Source: Candidatus Woesearchaeota archaeon
Lineage (GTDB): Archaea > Nanoarchaeota > Nanoarchaeia > Woesearchaeales > UBA11576
Assembly (NCBI GenBank): GCA_013331125.1
Contig: DUGW01000022.1
Span: 1 to 10,309 of the forward strand
Direction of reading: 5' to 3'
DNA length: 10,309 nt
The position numbers and the translations under genes were made by a program. Positions 1 through 6,026 of this stretch are shown here, in pieces. The first letter of the stretch is position 1. Every line of letters begins with the position of its first letter. The notes below the pieces were generated by a model. It was not told where the DNA came from, searched no databases, and saw nothing but the letters and a program-made list of their open reading frames with translations.

Positions 1-964
1 GGCATCGATCAAGGGGTCCGGTGCAGGTCACTGGCTGCAGAGGAGCTCTGTTGGCTGAAGCTGCTGAAGCACCGGTAGGCACCTTCGGTTTGCAATAGTT
101 CTGTGTCTCGGTGCAGGCCGGAGCACATATGCACTGTGCATACCTTGACGGGCAATCAGCTCCGACACATGATGTCACTGCGGTAGGTGCAGCAGCCAAG
201 CTCGCTGTAGAAGTAATTGGTACGTCATTGCAGATATAAGTCCGTGTAGGGCACACAGGTAGCTGAGGAGTACAGCCTAGATATTCACATACACTCTGGT
301 CTACCCTGCAGCCGAGCCTTCCCAACTGCCCGAGAGGCCTTGCAGACGATAATGTTGACAGACCGCTAGCAGCACCTGTGTCAATGTTGCCTCCTGCTGG
401 AAGGCGGTTAGCGATCATCGCGCCGCCCATGCCTGCGATGGCTCCTGCTTCCATCCCTGCGACGTCGCTTCCGACATAGCCTGAGTCATATGCTGTCGGG
501 TAGTAATAACCCACAGGCCCGCGAGCAACAGGAAAATAAGATCTCATTGCCTGGCCAGCATATCCTGCATCAGAACCAGCAGGTATCATATACCCCTCTC
601 TCATCATACCTGAGCCGTAAGGTGAAACCCAGCCGGAGTAATCAGAATTCCAGCCCCTCATCGCAGGAGCCAATGCCATGCCAGCAACTTCTTGGTCTAA
701 GAACTGGCCTTGATATGCATTAGGTCCCCTGCCTAGAGCTGCTTCGCCAGCAGCCCAGGCCTGAGCATGCTTCCCAGTCCATCTTTGGAAAAATCCTTTC
801 TGCTGGATCTGTGCACCACCAGAAGGTGTACCATATGCGTATCTTGCATTGGCATCTTCCCAATATGCCTGTGGACCTCCTTCAGGATCCTCTTCTGGTT
901 GAGCAATCACAGCAACACTGAACATCATAAGAAATATCATCAAACATACTACTATCTTCTTCAC
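1..964 (-). CDS. Exported Gly/Tyr/Ala-rich protein with C-terminal Cys-rich region (3' end outside window)
   Basis: The frame stays open from 964 to the window edge (321 codons, no stop). I chose the GTG at 964-962: it follows a GAGGTGA ribosome site (976-970) by five bases, while the overlapping ATG at 966 meets a stop at once. Residues 1-21 form a signal peptide (basic KK, hydrophobic core, cut near VIA/Q). Residues 100-185 are rich in Gly, Tyr, Ala and Met and have no recognisable fold. From residue 219 on there are 13 cysteines, including the signature C-x3-Y-x2-C-x-C at 271-280, which recurs in the neighbouring gene (1035-2099). The protein is therefore probably secreted or surface-bound and disulfide-stabilised. 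No enzymatic motif is visible and I do not recognise the family. It has its own TATA box, so it can be transcribed apart from the upstream gene. Confidence 0.85.
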   Translation of the reverse strand, partial: MKKIVVCLMIFLMMFSVAVIAQPEEDPEGGPQAYWEDANARYAYGTPSGGAQIQQKGFFQRWTGKHAQAWAAGEAALGRGPNAYQGQFLDQEVAGMALAPAMRGWNSDYSGWVSPYGSGMMREGYMIPAGSDAGYAGQAMRSYFPVARGPVGYYYPTAYDSGYVGSDVAGMEAGAIAGMGGAMIANRLPAGGNIDTGAASGLSTLSSARPLGQLGRLGCRVDQSVCEYLGCTPQLPVCPTRTYICNDVPITSTASLAAAPTAVTSCVGADCPSRYAQCICAPACTETQNYCKPKVPTGASAASANRAPLQPVTCTGPLDRC

Positions 965-1009
965 ATGCCTCACCTCTTTGGGTAATATAGAGAATCCAGA
1001 GAATTATCA

Positions 1010-1017
1010 TATATAAA
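1010..1017 (-). promoter_or_regulatory. TATA box for the exported protein at 964-1
   Basis: On the minus strand this reads TTTATATA within an AT-rich stretch. Archaeal transcription starts about 25 bases downstream, near 988. That leaves a leader of roughly 24 bases, which contains the GAGGTGA ribosome site. Confidence 0.65.
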
Positions 1018-1034
1018 TATTTCTTTAACAGACC

Positions 1035-2099
1035 TTAATCCCTGATGAAATCCTCAGTGAAAGAGAGCCCGCAGAGGCATCTGCCGTCATACTTCTCATT
1101 GCAGAAATCAAGTGAGCCGTCACAGGTTATGAAGACTCCGTTGCCCTTGTCGCAGGTGTTCTTCTTCTTGTCGCAGTTCTCAGGGAGCATGGAGCAGAGG
1201 ACCTGCTTCCCTTCCCAGTCGCACCATTGGGATGAAGCGACATCACCTATCTCCAGATCATCGAACCAGGAAGTCGTGAGGTTGGCACAGCGGCACTCAC
1301 CATACCTTGCTGCGCATTCAGGATAAGAGGCCTTGCATTCAACAGTCGATTCTATAGGATCTCCGGACATCGCGATACCTACCTTCTTGCAGAGATATTC
1401 ATCGCTTAGGCAGTCACCTCTTTCTGCAGCATCAGCAGCTGCGTCTTCCTGGAAATCGAGAAGGTCGCTGGGCTTGCTGCCACCGGTGCCGCAGGAACAT
1501 CTCGCGAAAGCGTTGCAGCAGTCCTCATAGTCACCATGGCAGACTATGTCTTCACCAGCATCAGTTGTGCAGTCATTGTACTGCTCGACACACTGCTCAT
1601 TCTCAAGATCATAAGAGTCAAGGACATCTTCCGGGGGTACATATTCATAGGTTGCTGGGTCTTCTTTCTCGTCGGGAGATGCAGTGGGAGCAGGCTTTGG
1701 CTCTGAATAGCACCAGACAGTCCTGCAATCATCATATTGAGACTCGCAGTTTGCTTCAGAGTCAGGGCAGAATATCTCTTCATCATCCTTGTAACAGATC
1801 ACTGCCTTGCAGTCCCTGATGTTGGTCGCTTCCTTGACAGTCTCTTTTATCCTGGAGCCTGTGCTCTTCACAGCAGTTGTTGTCTTTTCCACTGCTGACC
1901 TTGTCTTCTGGATCTCTTCTTCTACAGCGTGGCCTGTGATAGGATTATACTTGGGCTTGGTGAAGAAGTCAATCACCTTGCTCCAGAAAGAAGGGCTGTC
2001 AGCCTCATCATTGGAGGCGTCCTTCTCTTCAGAGAGAGTGATAGCAGTGCTTAGAAGTAATACAAAGATGACTGTGATGATCCAAAGCTCTTTTTTCAT
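1035..2099 (-). CDS. Exported Cys-rich repeat protein
   Basis: This encodes 354 residues from the ATG at 2099. The frame extends 29 codons further upstream, but only the 2099 start puts a signal peptide (basic MKKE, hydrophobic core to about residue 22) at the N terminus, just after a G-rich site (AAAGGGG) and a TATA-like box. A PITGHAV motif (53-59) and a helical, charged stretch (60-95) follow. Residues 97-343 carry 27 cysteines in repeats of the form C-x6-C-x3-[Y/F]-x2-C-x-C. The clearest copies are at 187-203, 255-271 and 326-343 (the last with one extra residue); less complete ones begin at 111 and 302. A Pro/Glu-rich linker (about 131-165) separates the first module from the rest. The pattern suggests a disulfide-rich extracellular protein. 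No catalytic motif is visible and the family is not recognised. The downstream neighbour (964-1) has one related module. Confidence 0.85.
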   Translation of the reverse strand: MKKELWIITVIFVLLLSTAITLSEEKDASNDEADSPSFWSKVIDFFTKPKYNPITGHAVEEEIQKTRSAVEKTTTAVKSTGSRIKETVKEATNIRDCKAVICYKDDEEIFCPDSEANCESQYDDCRTVWCYSEPKPAPTASPDEKEDPATYEYVPPEDVLDSYDLENEQCVEQYNDCTTDAGEDIVCHGDYEDCCNAFARCSCGTGGSKPSDLLDFQEDAAADAAERGDCLSDEYLCKKVGIAMSGDPIESTVECKASYPECAARYGECRCANLTTSWFDDLEIGDVASSQWCDWEGKQVLCSMLPENCDKKKNTCDKGNGVFITCDGSLDFCNEKYDGRCLCGLSFTEDFIRD

Positions 2100-2140
2100 G
2101 TCTGACCCCTTTACAGGATGACAGCCCTGGCAGTGGTTAA

Positions 2141-2150
2141 TAAAATTTAT
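2141..2150 (-). promoter_or_regulatory. TATA-like box for the Cys-rich repeat protein
   Basis: The minus strand reads ATAAATTTTA, about 47 bases before the ATG at 2099. Initiation would fall near 2120, with a leader of about 20 bases. The match is imperfect, but the position supports the 2099 start over the longer frame, whose start at 2186 lies upstream of this box. Confidence 0.4.
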
Positions 2151-2244
2151 GATTGGCTTATGAACGACCAGCGACAGGTCTGCCAAGCCGATGGGTGAAA
2201 AGAAAAAGTAGGAATGGTTACCCGCTGTAGTCTCTCAACACGCT

Positions 2245-2439
2245 TCAACAGGCTGTTGCACAGTGAAACTTGTTATCAGTTGTTAGTTCGGGTGTAGCAA
2301 CCATCCCTACTGGCCCAAAATGTGAGATGATAGATGCGAAAATGATAGTGAATCGGTATGGAATCAGAAGAAGGTCCTTGAGAAGATATCTGAAGAGATC
2401 TCTTTTGTGTGAGGGTGAGATGGGTCTGTTTGTGTCCAT
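2245..2439 (-). CDS. Possible small membrane protein (64 residues)
   Basis: I chose the ATG at 2439, preceded by GAGGCG eight to nine bases upstream. Longer in-frame starts at 2463 and 2481 lack a ribosome site, and 2481 lies upstream of the expected transcription start. The product has a basic N-terminal third (about residues 1-20), one hydrophobic stretch (about 22-48, LLLIPYRFTIIFASII and onward) and a polar tail with two cysteines (59 and 64). A TATA box sits at 2506-2499. A competing plus-strand frame (2270-2476) has no promoter or ribosome site that I can see. Short length and lack of a recognised family keep confidence moderate. Confidence 0.45.
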   Translation of the reverse strand: MDTNRPISPSHKRDLFRYLLKDLLLIPYRFTIIFASIISHFGPVGMVATPELTTDNKFHCATAC

Positions 2440-2498
2440 TTTAGTCGCCTCAAAACAAGTCATATCGGAGATATAAAACATATACCTAGACGGTCAAG

Positions 2499-2506
2499 TA
2501 TATAAA
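2499..2506 (-). promoter_or_regulatory. TATA box for the small membrane protein
   Basis: The minus strand reads TTTATATA, giving a start near 2477 and a leader of about 38 bases. A second AT-rich box (around 2478-2471, TTTTATAT) lies closer to the gene and could also serve. Confidence 0.5.
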
Positions 2507-2530
2507 TTTTTCTCTAAAATTAGGGCACAT

Positions 2531-2558
2531 TATATAAAATTTATAATTATTTTATATA
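2531..2558. repeat. AT-only palindrome with 10-bp arms
   Basis: Arms TATATAAAAT (2531-2540) and ATTTTATATA (2549-2558) are perfect inverted copies around an 8-base AT core. Each arm reads as a TATA-like box, one on each strand, though no plus-strand gene follows. It may be a promoter element, a regulator site or simply AT-rich spacer. Confidence 0.5.
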
Positions 2559-2589
2559 CTTTTCAGTAGCAGGGTCTGCTGGCTGAAAG
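2559..2589 (-). terminator. Hairpin directly after the signalling cassette
   Basis: Read on the minus strand, CTTTCAG pairs with CTGAAAAG (one extra A) and AGCAG with CTGCT around an ACC loop, separated by a small internal loop. It begins three bases after the stop codon of the 2592-2786 gene. No T-run follows immediately (AT-rich sequence does), so it is not a classic archaeal U-tract terminator. It may mark the 3' end or protect it. Confidence 0.4.
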
Positions 2590-2591
2590 GC

Positions 2592-2786
2592 TCACTTGCA
2601 GATATGTCTCTTGATCAGGACCTTAAGCTCCTTGATGTGTTCGAGCTTGTCCTTCTCAAGCTTCTTCCAGAACGCCTGTTCTTTGGTGTGGGTGGCCTCT
2701 TTCTTATAGTGTTTCCTTATGCGCCAAAGGCTCTGATGCTCGACATTCAGCTGCATCATCAGGTTGTATGCGTCGTTATCAAACAT
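2592..2786 (-). CDS. Small helical, charged hypothetical protein (64 residues)
   Basis: The ATG at 2786 follows TGAGGTGAT (2800-2792), almost a full match to the archaeal anti-Shine-Dalgarno, by five bases, which fixes the start. The product is almost wholly charged or amphipathic: an acidic/Asn-rich N terminus, EHQSLWRIRKHY at 16-27, then a Lys/Glu helical hairpin (about 33-60) and one cysteine (63). No membrane segment or signal peptide is present, so it is cytoplasmic. It reads like a short two-helix bundle. It lies 63 bases after the response regulator in the same direction and may be co-transcribed with the cassette. I cannot assign a function. Confidence 0.8.
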   Translation of the reverse strand: MFDNDAYNLMMQLNVEHQSLWRIRKHYKKEATHTKEQAFWKKLEKDKLEHIKELKVLIKRHICK

Positions 2787-2849
2787 GGTATATCACCTCA
2801 TCCTATTCTTTTTGTTCAGTATGCTGGTCTGTTGCTTGCGAAAGTCCGG

Positions 2850-3206
2850 TCATTCAAGGATCCTGGCAATCGCTTCTATCAACTGCTCTTTCTCGAATGG
2901 TTTCGGTATGCATATTAGTCTTTGATGCACCTGTCTCATATGCTCAGTAAGATCACCCAGCACAGTGATTGCGATGACGCTCAGATTCTGGTACTCATCC
3001 TTCTGTTTCATGCGGGCGAGGAATGTGTCACCAGCCTCGCCAGGAAGGATGATGTCAAGTATCAAGATGTCAATCTTCTGCCTTGAAAGTTCCTTCTCAG
3101 CATCTATGGTGTTGCCAGTTATTATAACCTCGAACTTGTCCTTCAGGAGATCGCGGTAGATCTCCTGCATGTCTTTATTGTCCTCAACGACCAATATCTT
3201 CTTCAT
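2850..3206 (-). CDS. Single-domain response regulator (CheY-like receiver)
   Basis: The 118 residues are exactly one receiver domain. The acidic pocket is E8/D9, the phospho-acceptor is D51 (in the ILILDIILPG segment), the conserved Thr is T81 and the conserved Lys is K102, followed by P103-F104. The position usually held by an aromatic switch residue, three before the Lys, is C99 here. There is no DNA-binding or enzymatic output domain, so the phosphorylated form presumably acts by binding a partner. It begins four bases after the kinase stop codon, and its ribosome site (GAGGTAA) overlaps that stop, which implies translational coupling and a cognate pair with the kinase. Confidence 0.95.
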   Translation of the reverse strand: MKKILVVEDNKDMQEIYRDLLKDKFEVIITGNTIDAEKELSRQKIDILILDIILPGEAGDTFLARMKQKDEYQNLSVIAITVLGDLTEHMRQVHQRLICIPKPFEKEQLIEAIARILE

Positions 3207-3210
3207 TTTA

Positions 3211-4686
3211 TTACCTCGGAAAGAATATGCTGATCTTTGTGCCTTTACCCACTCTGGATTCTATCTTCATATGTCCGCCATGGATGTCAACTATCTGTTT
3301 GGCTATCGACAGTCCTATACCAAGACCCTCAACAGAACTATCTGCCTGGAAGAATGGCTCGAATACTTTATTCAGCTGCCTCTTTGGGATCCCGATTCCT
3401 GTATCCTCAACAGTAATACGGAATGAGTGCTTCATTGCTCTGCATGAGATATTCACTGTCCCTTTGTCCGTGAATTTGATCGCATTATCTAAAATGTTCT
3501 TAAAAAGGTTCTTCAAAAGGGCGGGGTTGCCTGTGATTGTGCACTTGAGGCCGAGTTTTTGTTTTATCTTTATCCCTTTCTTCTGCGCTTCTGGTGCAAT
3601 CTCTGAAAGCGTATCCTTGACGATGCCAAAGATGAAGATCTTCTTCTTCTCTATCTTCCTCAACTCCTTGAGTCTGCTGAACTCAAGGATGGTCTCTATG
3701 TGCCTCCGGAACATTATGGAATTACGGTGGGCAATCTCTGAATACTTGGCAATCCTCGCAGTATCCGGGAATTCCCTGCATAACTCTTCTTTGATGAGTT
3801 TTGTCGCTTGCGTCACGACAGATATCGGGGTCTTGAGTTCGTGAGACACATCCCTCAATATGCTGGATTTCATCTCGTCGATCCTCTGAAGCTCTGTGAG
3901 TTCCCTGTCTTTGGCCTGTTCAGCCTCTTTCTTTGCCGTGATCTCCCTTATTATCGAGATGGAACCCGTGTATGTCCCTCTATCAATTATTGGCGAGACT
4001 TTGGCCGAGAACCACACTGTCCTGTCTTTCAGTCTCATAGGATATTCGAACTCGAAAATTCTTCCTCTGCTATTCTCGACGAACGCTTCTTCTATCTTCT
4101 TGACGATCTCCTTCGGGAGGACCTCAGATGCTTTCCTGCCCATGAACTCTTTAGGATGCGCATATAACAGCGACCTCTCAGGGGCATGATAGAATGTGAA
4201 TCTTCCATCAGTATCAAAACTGAAGACCATTTCATCCATGGAGTCGAACAAGCCTCTCAGTTTCTCTTCAGAAGCCCTCAGTTCGGATTCGATCCTCTTT
4301 GTCTTTGAGATATCCCTGACTATCCCCTGGACTATTGGAAGGTCGCCAACTTTGAACAGGCTTGCTGATACCTGCCCCGAGAACAGACTGTGATCCTTCT
4401 TCTTGAACAGGGCCTCAAATCTCACCCTCCCTTCTTTACTTACCGTCCTGAATGCCTGCTTTGACTTCTCATGTTCACTTGTTGGGTGCAGATCTGCTAT
4501 GTTCAGCTTGAGAAACCTTGATCTTGTGTATCCGAAAAGCTTTATGGCTTTCCTGTTCACATCGATGATCTTCCCTTTAAGGTCATGCATGAAGATCGCA
4601 TCATTCGATTCGTTGAACAATCTCTTGTACAGCAGTTTATTATCTATCTTGTCTTGCATCTTTCTCTTCTCAATCCACGTCTTCAT
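3211..4686 (-). CDS. Soluble PAS-PAS sensor histidine kinase
   Basis: This is a 491-residue kinase with PAS domain 1 (about 20-130), PAS domain 2 (about 142-252), a linker helix, and a HisKA dimerisation domain with phospho-acceptor H282 in SHELKTP. The HATPase_c domain follows, with its N box (N397, N401), G1 (DTGIGIP, 428-434), F box (F442, F445) and G2 (GLGIGLS, 454-460). All catalytic motifs look intact. There is no signal peptide or membrane segment, so it should sense an intracellular cue through the PAS domains; no haem or flavin ligand can be assigned by eye. The chosen ATG overlaps the upstream gene by 17 bases and has AAAGG immediately before it. A second in-frame ATG at 4659, ten bases after the upstream stop, is an equally plausible start (482 residues). 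Confidence 0.95.
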   Translation of the reverse strand: MKTWIEKRKMQDKIDNKLLYKRLFNESNDAIFMHDLKGKIIDVNRKAIKLFGYTRSRFLKLNIADLHPTSEHEKSKQAFRTVSKEGRVRFEALFKKKDHSLFSGQVSASLFKVGDLPIVQGIVRDISKTKRIESELRASEEKLRGLFDSMDEMVFSFDTDGRFTFYHAPERSLLYAHPKEFMGRKASEVLPKEIVKKIEEAFVENSRGRIFEFEYPMRLKDRTVWFSAKVSPIIDRGTYTGSISIIREITAKKEAEQAKDRELTELQRIDEMKSSILRDVSHELKTPISVVTQATKLIKEELCREFPDTARIAKYSEIAHRNSIMFRRHIETILEFSRLKELRKIEKKKIFIFGIVKDTLSEIAPEAQKKGIKIKQKLGLKCTITGNPALLKNLFKNILDNAIKFTDKGTVNISCRAMKHSFRITVEDTGIGIPKRQLNKVFEPFFQADSSVEGLGIGLSIAKQIVDIHGGHMKIESRVGKGTKISIFFPR

Positions 4687-5185
4687 CCTTTGTCAGGAAC
4701 TCTTTCAGCTCATCTTTTCTCGGGCAGTTCCTGAAGTTGCAGACCTTGTTGGTCTTTATGCACTTCATAGATTCCCTGTCAGAGACCTTGAACTTACATT
4801 CATGCATTATCATATTGAACCAGCAGTCCTCTTCCCTCCTGTCTTTGACTATCTTCATGAGCTCCTGTTCCTGTTCAGACAATTTTTTTGCCTGTTCCAT
4901 CATCCTTATCTCATGCCGTTCAAGAAATCTCAGCTTCTCTTCTATATGGTTGCCAGGTTCTCCATAAGTCCCAGGCTTCTTTTCTTTTCTGTGGTTTTTG
5001 CAGATCTCCTGCTCAACTTCGACCACCTTGTTGAGCCTGAGGATCACCTGTTGGAGCATGGTCTCAATCCTATGCAGCCGAAGGTCCATCTTCTCAAATC
5101 TTTTGTCAGAAAGCACCTCTTTGTCGTGAGGTTGGAGAGGCCTGAATGTCTCTTCATCGTCCAGTTCAGGGATTTCCGGAACCAT
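4670..5185 (-). CDS. Cytoplasmic coiled-coil protein with C-terminal Cys cluster
   Basis: The product has 171 residues. Residues 25-66 and 80-118 are heptad-like, charged helical stretches consistent with coiled coil, split by a Gly/Pro-rich turn (70-79). The C-terminal third holds C121, H128, C130, C142, C149 and C154, a spacing that could bind zinc or an iron-sulfur cluster or undergo redox chemistry. No signal peptide or membrane segment is present. The ATG at 5185 is the first start after an in-frame stop and lies about 28 bases from the centre of its TATA box, so the mRNA is probably leaderless. It is the first gene of the kinase/regulator cassette and overlaps the kinase frame, which suggests a sensory or scaffold partner of the kinase (inference). 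The family is not recognised. Confidence 0.85.
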   Translation of the reverse strand: MVPEIPELDDEETFRPLQPHDKEVLSDKRFEKMDLRLHRIETMLQQVILRLNKVVEVEQEICKNHRKEKKPGTYGEPGNHIEEKLRFLERHEIRMMEQAKKLSEQEQELMKIVKDRREEDCWFNMIMHECKFKVSDRESMKCIKTNKVCNFRNCPRKDELKEFLTKDEDVD

Positions 5186-5209
5186 GTGTGCTGATTCGCC
5201 TCACAACCC

Positions 5210-5217
5210 ATATAAAT
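5210..5217 (-). promoter_or_regulatory. TATA box of the signalling cassette
   Basis: The minus strand reads TTTATATG. The distance to the ATG at 5185 predicts initiation at or within a few bases of the start codon, that is, a leaderless transcript. The GAGGCG sequence between box and gene would not be transcribed. Confidence 0.6.
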
Positions 5218-5222
5218 GTTGT

Positions 5223-5252
5223 GTTGTTATCTGTGAGTGGTTTTATCACAAC
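5223..5252. repeat. Imperfect inverted repeat upstream of the cassette promoter
   Basis: GTTGTTAT (5223-5230) and ATCACAAC (5245-5252) are inverted copies with one mismatch, centred 22 bases apart, about two helical turns. TCACAAC recurs exactly at 5201-5207, on the gene side of the TATA box. The position suits a regulator site for the minus-strand cassette. No regulator can be named. Confidence 0.35.
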
Positions 5253-5281
5253 TTTTTTGTTTTTGATGTTTCTTCACGACA

Positions 5282-5291
5282 TATCCGGATA
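5282..5291. repeat. Perfect 10-bp palindrome between divergent promoters
   Basis: TATCCGGATA is self-complementary and lies 37 bases before the plus-strand TATA box. It could be a small dimeric operator, but a single 10-bp palindrome can arise by chance. Confidence 0.25.
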
Positions 5292-5327
5292 CACTACCAA
5301 TAAATTCAATTATGGATTGTAGATAGG

Positions 5328-5335
5328 TATATAAA
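5328..5335 (+). promoter_or_regulatory. TATA box for the five-helix membrane protein
   Basis: TATATAAA is centred about 26 bases before the ATG at 5358, which predicts initiation at that codon (leaderless). The AGGA at 5347-5350 would then not be in the mRNA. Confidence 0.6.
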
Positions 5336-5357
5336 TACTTAAATCAAGGATTGCTTG

Positions 5358-5924
5358 ATGAAGCAAAAAGAGGTAAAAAGTGTAGATGCAGAGTCAGGCA
5401 CATGGCTCGGCAACATGATACTTGCCGCACTGATGACAGTCACAGGACTGGTATTCTTATATTATATGAGAGACAACAAGACATTCATAACATTAGGTGT
5501 TCTTGCATTGGCGTGCTGCGTGGCAGTGATAATCGCAGCCAATACATTCTTCCTCAAGAAGCAGATGTTCTTCGACAAATGGGCAGACGCGATAAGATAC
5601 TCAAGATACCCAGCGACCATGATAATTACAAACTTCAGCATGGTAGCATTCATAGCATGGCTGAAAGTCAACACGAAACTCGCCGAGTACCTCAACATGC
5701 CGATATTCCTCGCAGTGACATTACCGTTCCTTTTCTCAAGCCTATGCTACGGACTATGCGCATACCACACACTGATAGGGAACCTGCTCGACAAATCAGA
5801 ACAGGCAGTGCATAAGAGCGGAAGATTAGGGATAATCTACTGGAAGATGGGACAGATATTCCTGGTGTCAGCATTGGTGCCGATGATCTCGTTGGTGCTG
5901 CTGATAGCGGCGTATGTGATATAG
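5358..5924 (+). CDS. Five-helix integral membrane protein, unknown function
   Basis: This encodes 188 residues from ATG 5358. A TTG one codon earlier is possible, but the TATA spacing favours the ATG. Hydrophobic segments lie at about 17-36, 43-65, 85-103, 114-140 and 164-187, giving five predicted membrane helices and a C terminus that ends in the last helix. Loops are short; the 66-84 loop is basic and aromatic (LKKQMFFDKWADAIRYSRY) and probably cytoplasmic. Three of the four cysteines (C53, C54, C130, C134) pair up closely inside helices. No transporter, enzyme or peptidase signature is visible. Codons favour A-ending forms (GCA, ACA, ATA), as in the Ig-domain genes further right. It stands alone between a divergent promoter and a separate promoter for the next gene. 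Confidence 0.85.
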   Translation: MKQKEVKSVDAESGTWLGNMILAALMTVTGLVFLYYMRDNKTFITLGVLALACCVAVIIAANTFFLKKQMFFDKWADAIRYSRYPATMIITNFSMVAFIAWLKVNTKLAEYLNMPIFLAVTLPFLFSSLCYGLCAYHTLIGNLLDKSEQAVHKSGRLGIIYWKMGQIFLVSALVPMISLVLLIAAYVI

Positions 5925-5970
5925 ATTTGATAATCATATATTCGCCATTCTGTAAGTCTTTACCATAAAC

Positions 5971-5978
5971 TTTATAAA
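5971..5978 (+). promoter_or_regulatory. TATA box for the HExxH protein
   Basis: TTTATAAA lies about 52 bases before the TTG at 6027. Initiation near 6000 leaves a leader of about 27 bases containing the GAGGTGA ribosome site. Confidence 0.55.
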
Positions 5979-6015
5979 CTTCTTTTGCCGTAATCAATTC
6001 ATCTTGCGATCTTAA

Positions 6016-6022
6016 GAGGTGA
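6016..6022 (+). promoter_or_regulatory. Ribosome site that fixes a TTG start
   Basis: GAGGTGA stands four bases before TTG 6027. The overlapping ATG at 6023 opens a frame that stops after seven codons, so the TTG is the working start for the long frame. Confidence 0.65.
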
Positions 6023-6026
6023 ATGC

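Noticed and set aside
2270..2476. Plus-strand frame of 68 codons opposite the small membrane protein
   Set aside because: No TATA box or ribosome site precedes it, whereas both are present for the minus frame.
3227..3844. Plus-strand frame of 205 codons
   Set aside because: It is fully antisense to the HisKA/HATPase part of the kinase, whose motifs are intact on the other strand.
4403..5194. Long plus-strand frame of 263 codons
   Set aside because: It lies antisense to the coiled-coil gene and the start of the kinase. The minus frames carry clear PAS motifs, a TATA box and coherent composition; the plus product is Phe/Leu-rich with no recognisable domain.
5351..5815. Plus-strand frame of 154 codons overlapping the membrane protein
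   Set aside because: Its product is Arg/His-rich without structure, while the overlapping frame gives five clean membrane helices starting at the expected leaderless position.
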